A stretch of DNA of 7,731 nucleotides from Gemmatimonadota bacterium (lineage in GTDB: Bacteria; ARS69): NCBI GenBank assembly GCA_020431545.1, contig JAGQIB010000050.1, forward strand, positions 1-7,731. The letters are read 5' to 3'. Shown here piece after piece: positions 6,834-7,731 of this stretch (position 1 is the stretch's first letter; the number at the start of each line of letters is the position of its first letter). The position numbers and the translations under genes were made by a program. The notes below the pieces were generated by a model. That model saw only the letters and a program-made list of their open reading frames with translations, was not told where the DNA came from and made no database searches.

Positions 6834-7371
6834 AGCCGAGAATCGCGCGCAGGATCAGCGCGGTGAGCGTCGCGCCGAGCAGGCTTACGAGCGTTCCGAC
6901 GAGGTAGTACTCGGCCCGCCGACGCTCATCGAGATCGCGGAACCGCGCGAGCGACTTCGCCGCCACCAGGAACCCGAGCGCGTCCCAGTGCCCGAGGTAT
7001 ACGAGCGTGACCGCGAACATCCGCTCGAGCACCCCGATGAGACGTCCCGCGGACGGTCCCGATTCTCGCGGCAGGAGCTTCAGGCGCGCGAGCACGTGCG
7101 TCACGATCGCGGACATGCCGTTCAGGTTGAACGCGTAGGCGGTGACGAGAACGCCGAGCCGGAACCAGCCGTCGTCCCCGATGCCCATCAGCGAAGACGG
7201 CGTGCCCACGCGAGGCTCGAGCCAGCACCACGCGACCCACAGGATGGCGACGTGCAACGCCTGATCGATCGTGAACCACTCGAGATCCCGTTCCGGCCAG
7301 CGTCGGGACACGAGCCCCTTCCCGATGTCCACCAGCAGGTGCGCGGCCGCCACCGCGCCGACCGCGAGGAC
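6832..7371 (-). CDS. DUF3307 membrane protein, 5'-truncated
   Basis: The C-terminal part (about 180 residues) of a DUF3307 integral membrane protein, a family without an established function that is often found beside SatD-like or helix-turn-helix genes. Recognisable pieces in order: AHLLVDIGKG (second helix block), FTIDQALHVAILW, a long hydrophobic segment around WFRLGVLVTAYAFNLNG, the family-typical LIGVLERM, LGFLVAAKSLARF, and the C-terminal helix AEYYLVGTLVSLLG. The usual N-terminal block of about 60-70 residues with its own H-x-x-x-D/Q motif is absent. Instead, the frame continues rightward into sequence that is the antisense of an aminotransferase, so the long reading frame up to 7665 is spurious. 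No start codon with a Shine-Dalgarno is seen near the break; the only nearby option is GTG at 7353. The exact 5' limit is uncertain within about 7341-7371. The cut coincides with the start of aminotransferase similarity. Confidence 0.78.
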   Translation of the reverse strand, partial: VLAVGAVAAAHLLVDIGKGLVSRRWPERDLEWFTIDQALHVAILWVAWCWLEPRVGTPSSLMGIGDDGWFRLGVLVTAYAFNLNGMSAIVTHVLARLKLLPRESGPSAGRLIGVLERMFAVTLVYLGHWDALGFLVAAKSLARFRDLDERRRAEYYLVGTLVSLLGATLTALILRAILG

Positions 7372-7731
7372 GCGGGCGCCGCGTACGCCGAGGAGGTCGA
7401 GCGAATCGTCGACGCGCTGATGGCGCACCACACGCCGCCCGCCGCGCTCCTCGCCGAGTCGCTGCCCGGCTGCGGCGGCCAGATCGTCCCGCCCGACGGC
7501 TACCTGCGCCGCGCCTTCTAGGCGATCCGCGCGGCCGGCGGCGTCGCCATCGCCGACGAGGTGCAGACCGGCATGGGCCGCGTCGGCTCGCACTTCTGGG
7601 CGTTCCAGGCCCAGGACGCGGTGCCCGACGTCGTCACCGTCGGCAAACCGATCGGCAACGGCCACCCCCTCGCCGCCGTCGCCACCACGCGCGCCCTCGC
7701 CGACGCCTTCGCCAACGGCATGGAGTACTTC
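7366..7731 (+). pseudogene. Class-III PLP aminotransferase fragment with in-frame TAG, 5'-truncated and running off the right edge
   Basis: This fragment encodes the cofactor-binding middle of a class-III (ornithine/GABA-type) aminotransferase, close to the ethanolamine-phosphate lyase and AGXT2-like clade. Similarity begins at DAGAAYAEEV (from about 7369) and continues through LLAESLPGCGGQIVPPDGYL. After a TAG at 7519-7521 it continues in the same frame: IADEVQTGMGRVG, with the pyridine-nitrogen Asp at 7555-7557, then VTVGKPIGNGHPLAAV with the Schiff-base Lys at 7645-7647, ending at NGMEYF at the edge. About 250 or more N-terminal residues expected for the family are missing on the left, where the sequence is instead the DUF3307 gene on the other strand. 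The TAG replaces one residue of a conserved helix without shifting the frame, so a single substitution or base-call error is the simplest cause. Alanine codons favour GCC about two to one, whereas the first 700 nt of the RND gene favour GCG about three to one. Confidence 0.83.

Noticed and set aside
7372..7665. DUF3307 frame extending rightward to an ATG at 7665
   Set aside because: This stretch is the antisense of a clear aminotransferase and has no DUF3307 similarity or hydrophobic pattern.
1..7731. CRISPR array, tRNA, rRNA, insertion sequence, toxin-antitoxin or phage genes
   Set aside because: No regularly spaced repeats, tRNA-like folds, transposase motifs, terminal inverted repeats or phage proteins were seen on either strand.

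Overview
The window is GC-rich DNA, probably from a metagenome contig. It suggests a Gram-negative bacterium: it encodes the inner-membrane pump of an RND efflux system, a predicted outer-membrane barrel and two exported or membrane proteins. No phylum marker is present. The style recalls high-GC environmental lineages such as Eisenbacteria, Krumholzibacteriota or Gemmatimonadota, but that is a guess.

Layout, left to right. (1) 3-2591 (+): the last 862 residues of a hydrophobe/amphiphile-type RND efflux pump, cut by the left window edge. It is followed after 25 nt by a small DUF454 (YbaN-like) inner-membrane protein (2617-3051, TTG start), probably in the same transcript. (2) 3067-6628 (-): a tightly coupled three-gene operon converging on the first unit with only 15 nt between stop codons. 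In transcription order it encodes an exported single-domain cupredoxin with a full type-1 copper ligand set (5957-6628), a membrane sensor histidine kinase (4197-5960) and an outer-membrane beta-barrel protein (3067-4200). Both internal junctions are 4-nt start/stop overlaps (GTGA and ATGA), each with a good Shine-Dalgarno. No response regulator is visible. (3) 6629-6831: a 203-nt non-coding leader with small inverted and direct repeats. (4) 6832 to about 7371 (-): the C-terminal part of a DUF3307 membrane protein, whose 5' end is lost. (5) about 7366-7731 (+): the PLP-binding core of a class-III aminotransferase. It lacks its N-terminal half, carries an in-frame TAG at 7519-7521, and runs off the right edge.

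How the parts may work together: the copper protein, kinase and barrel look like one envelope module in which the cupredoxin could report redox or copper state (or carry electrons), the kinase senses in the periplasm, and the barrel provides outer-membrane transport. This is inference from gene order and translational coupling. The right end is best explained as a breakpoint near 7345-7372, where two unrelated genes are both truncated head-to-head and alanine codon preference changes from GCG to GCC. It is either a chimeric assembly join or a real recombination scar.
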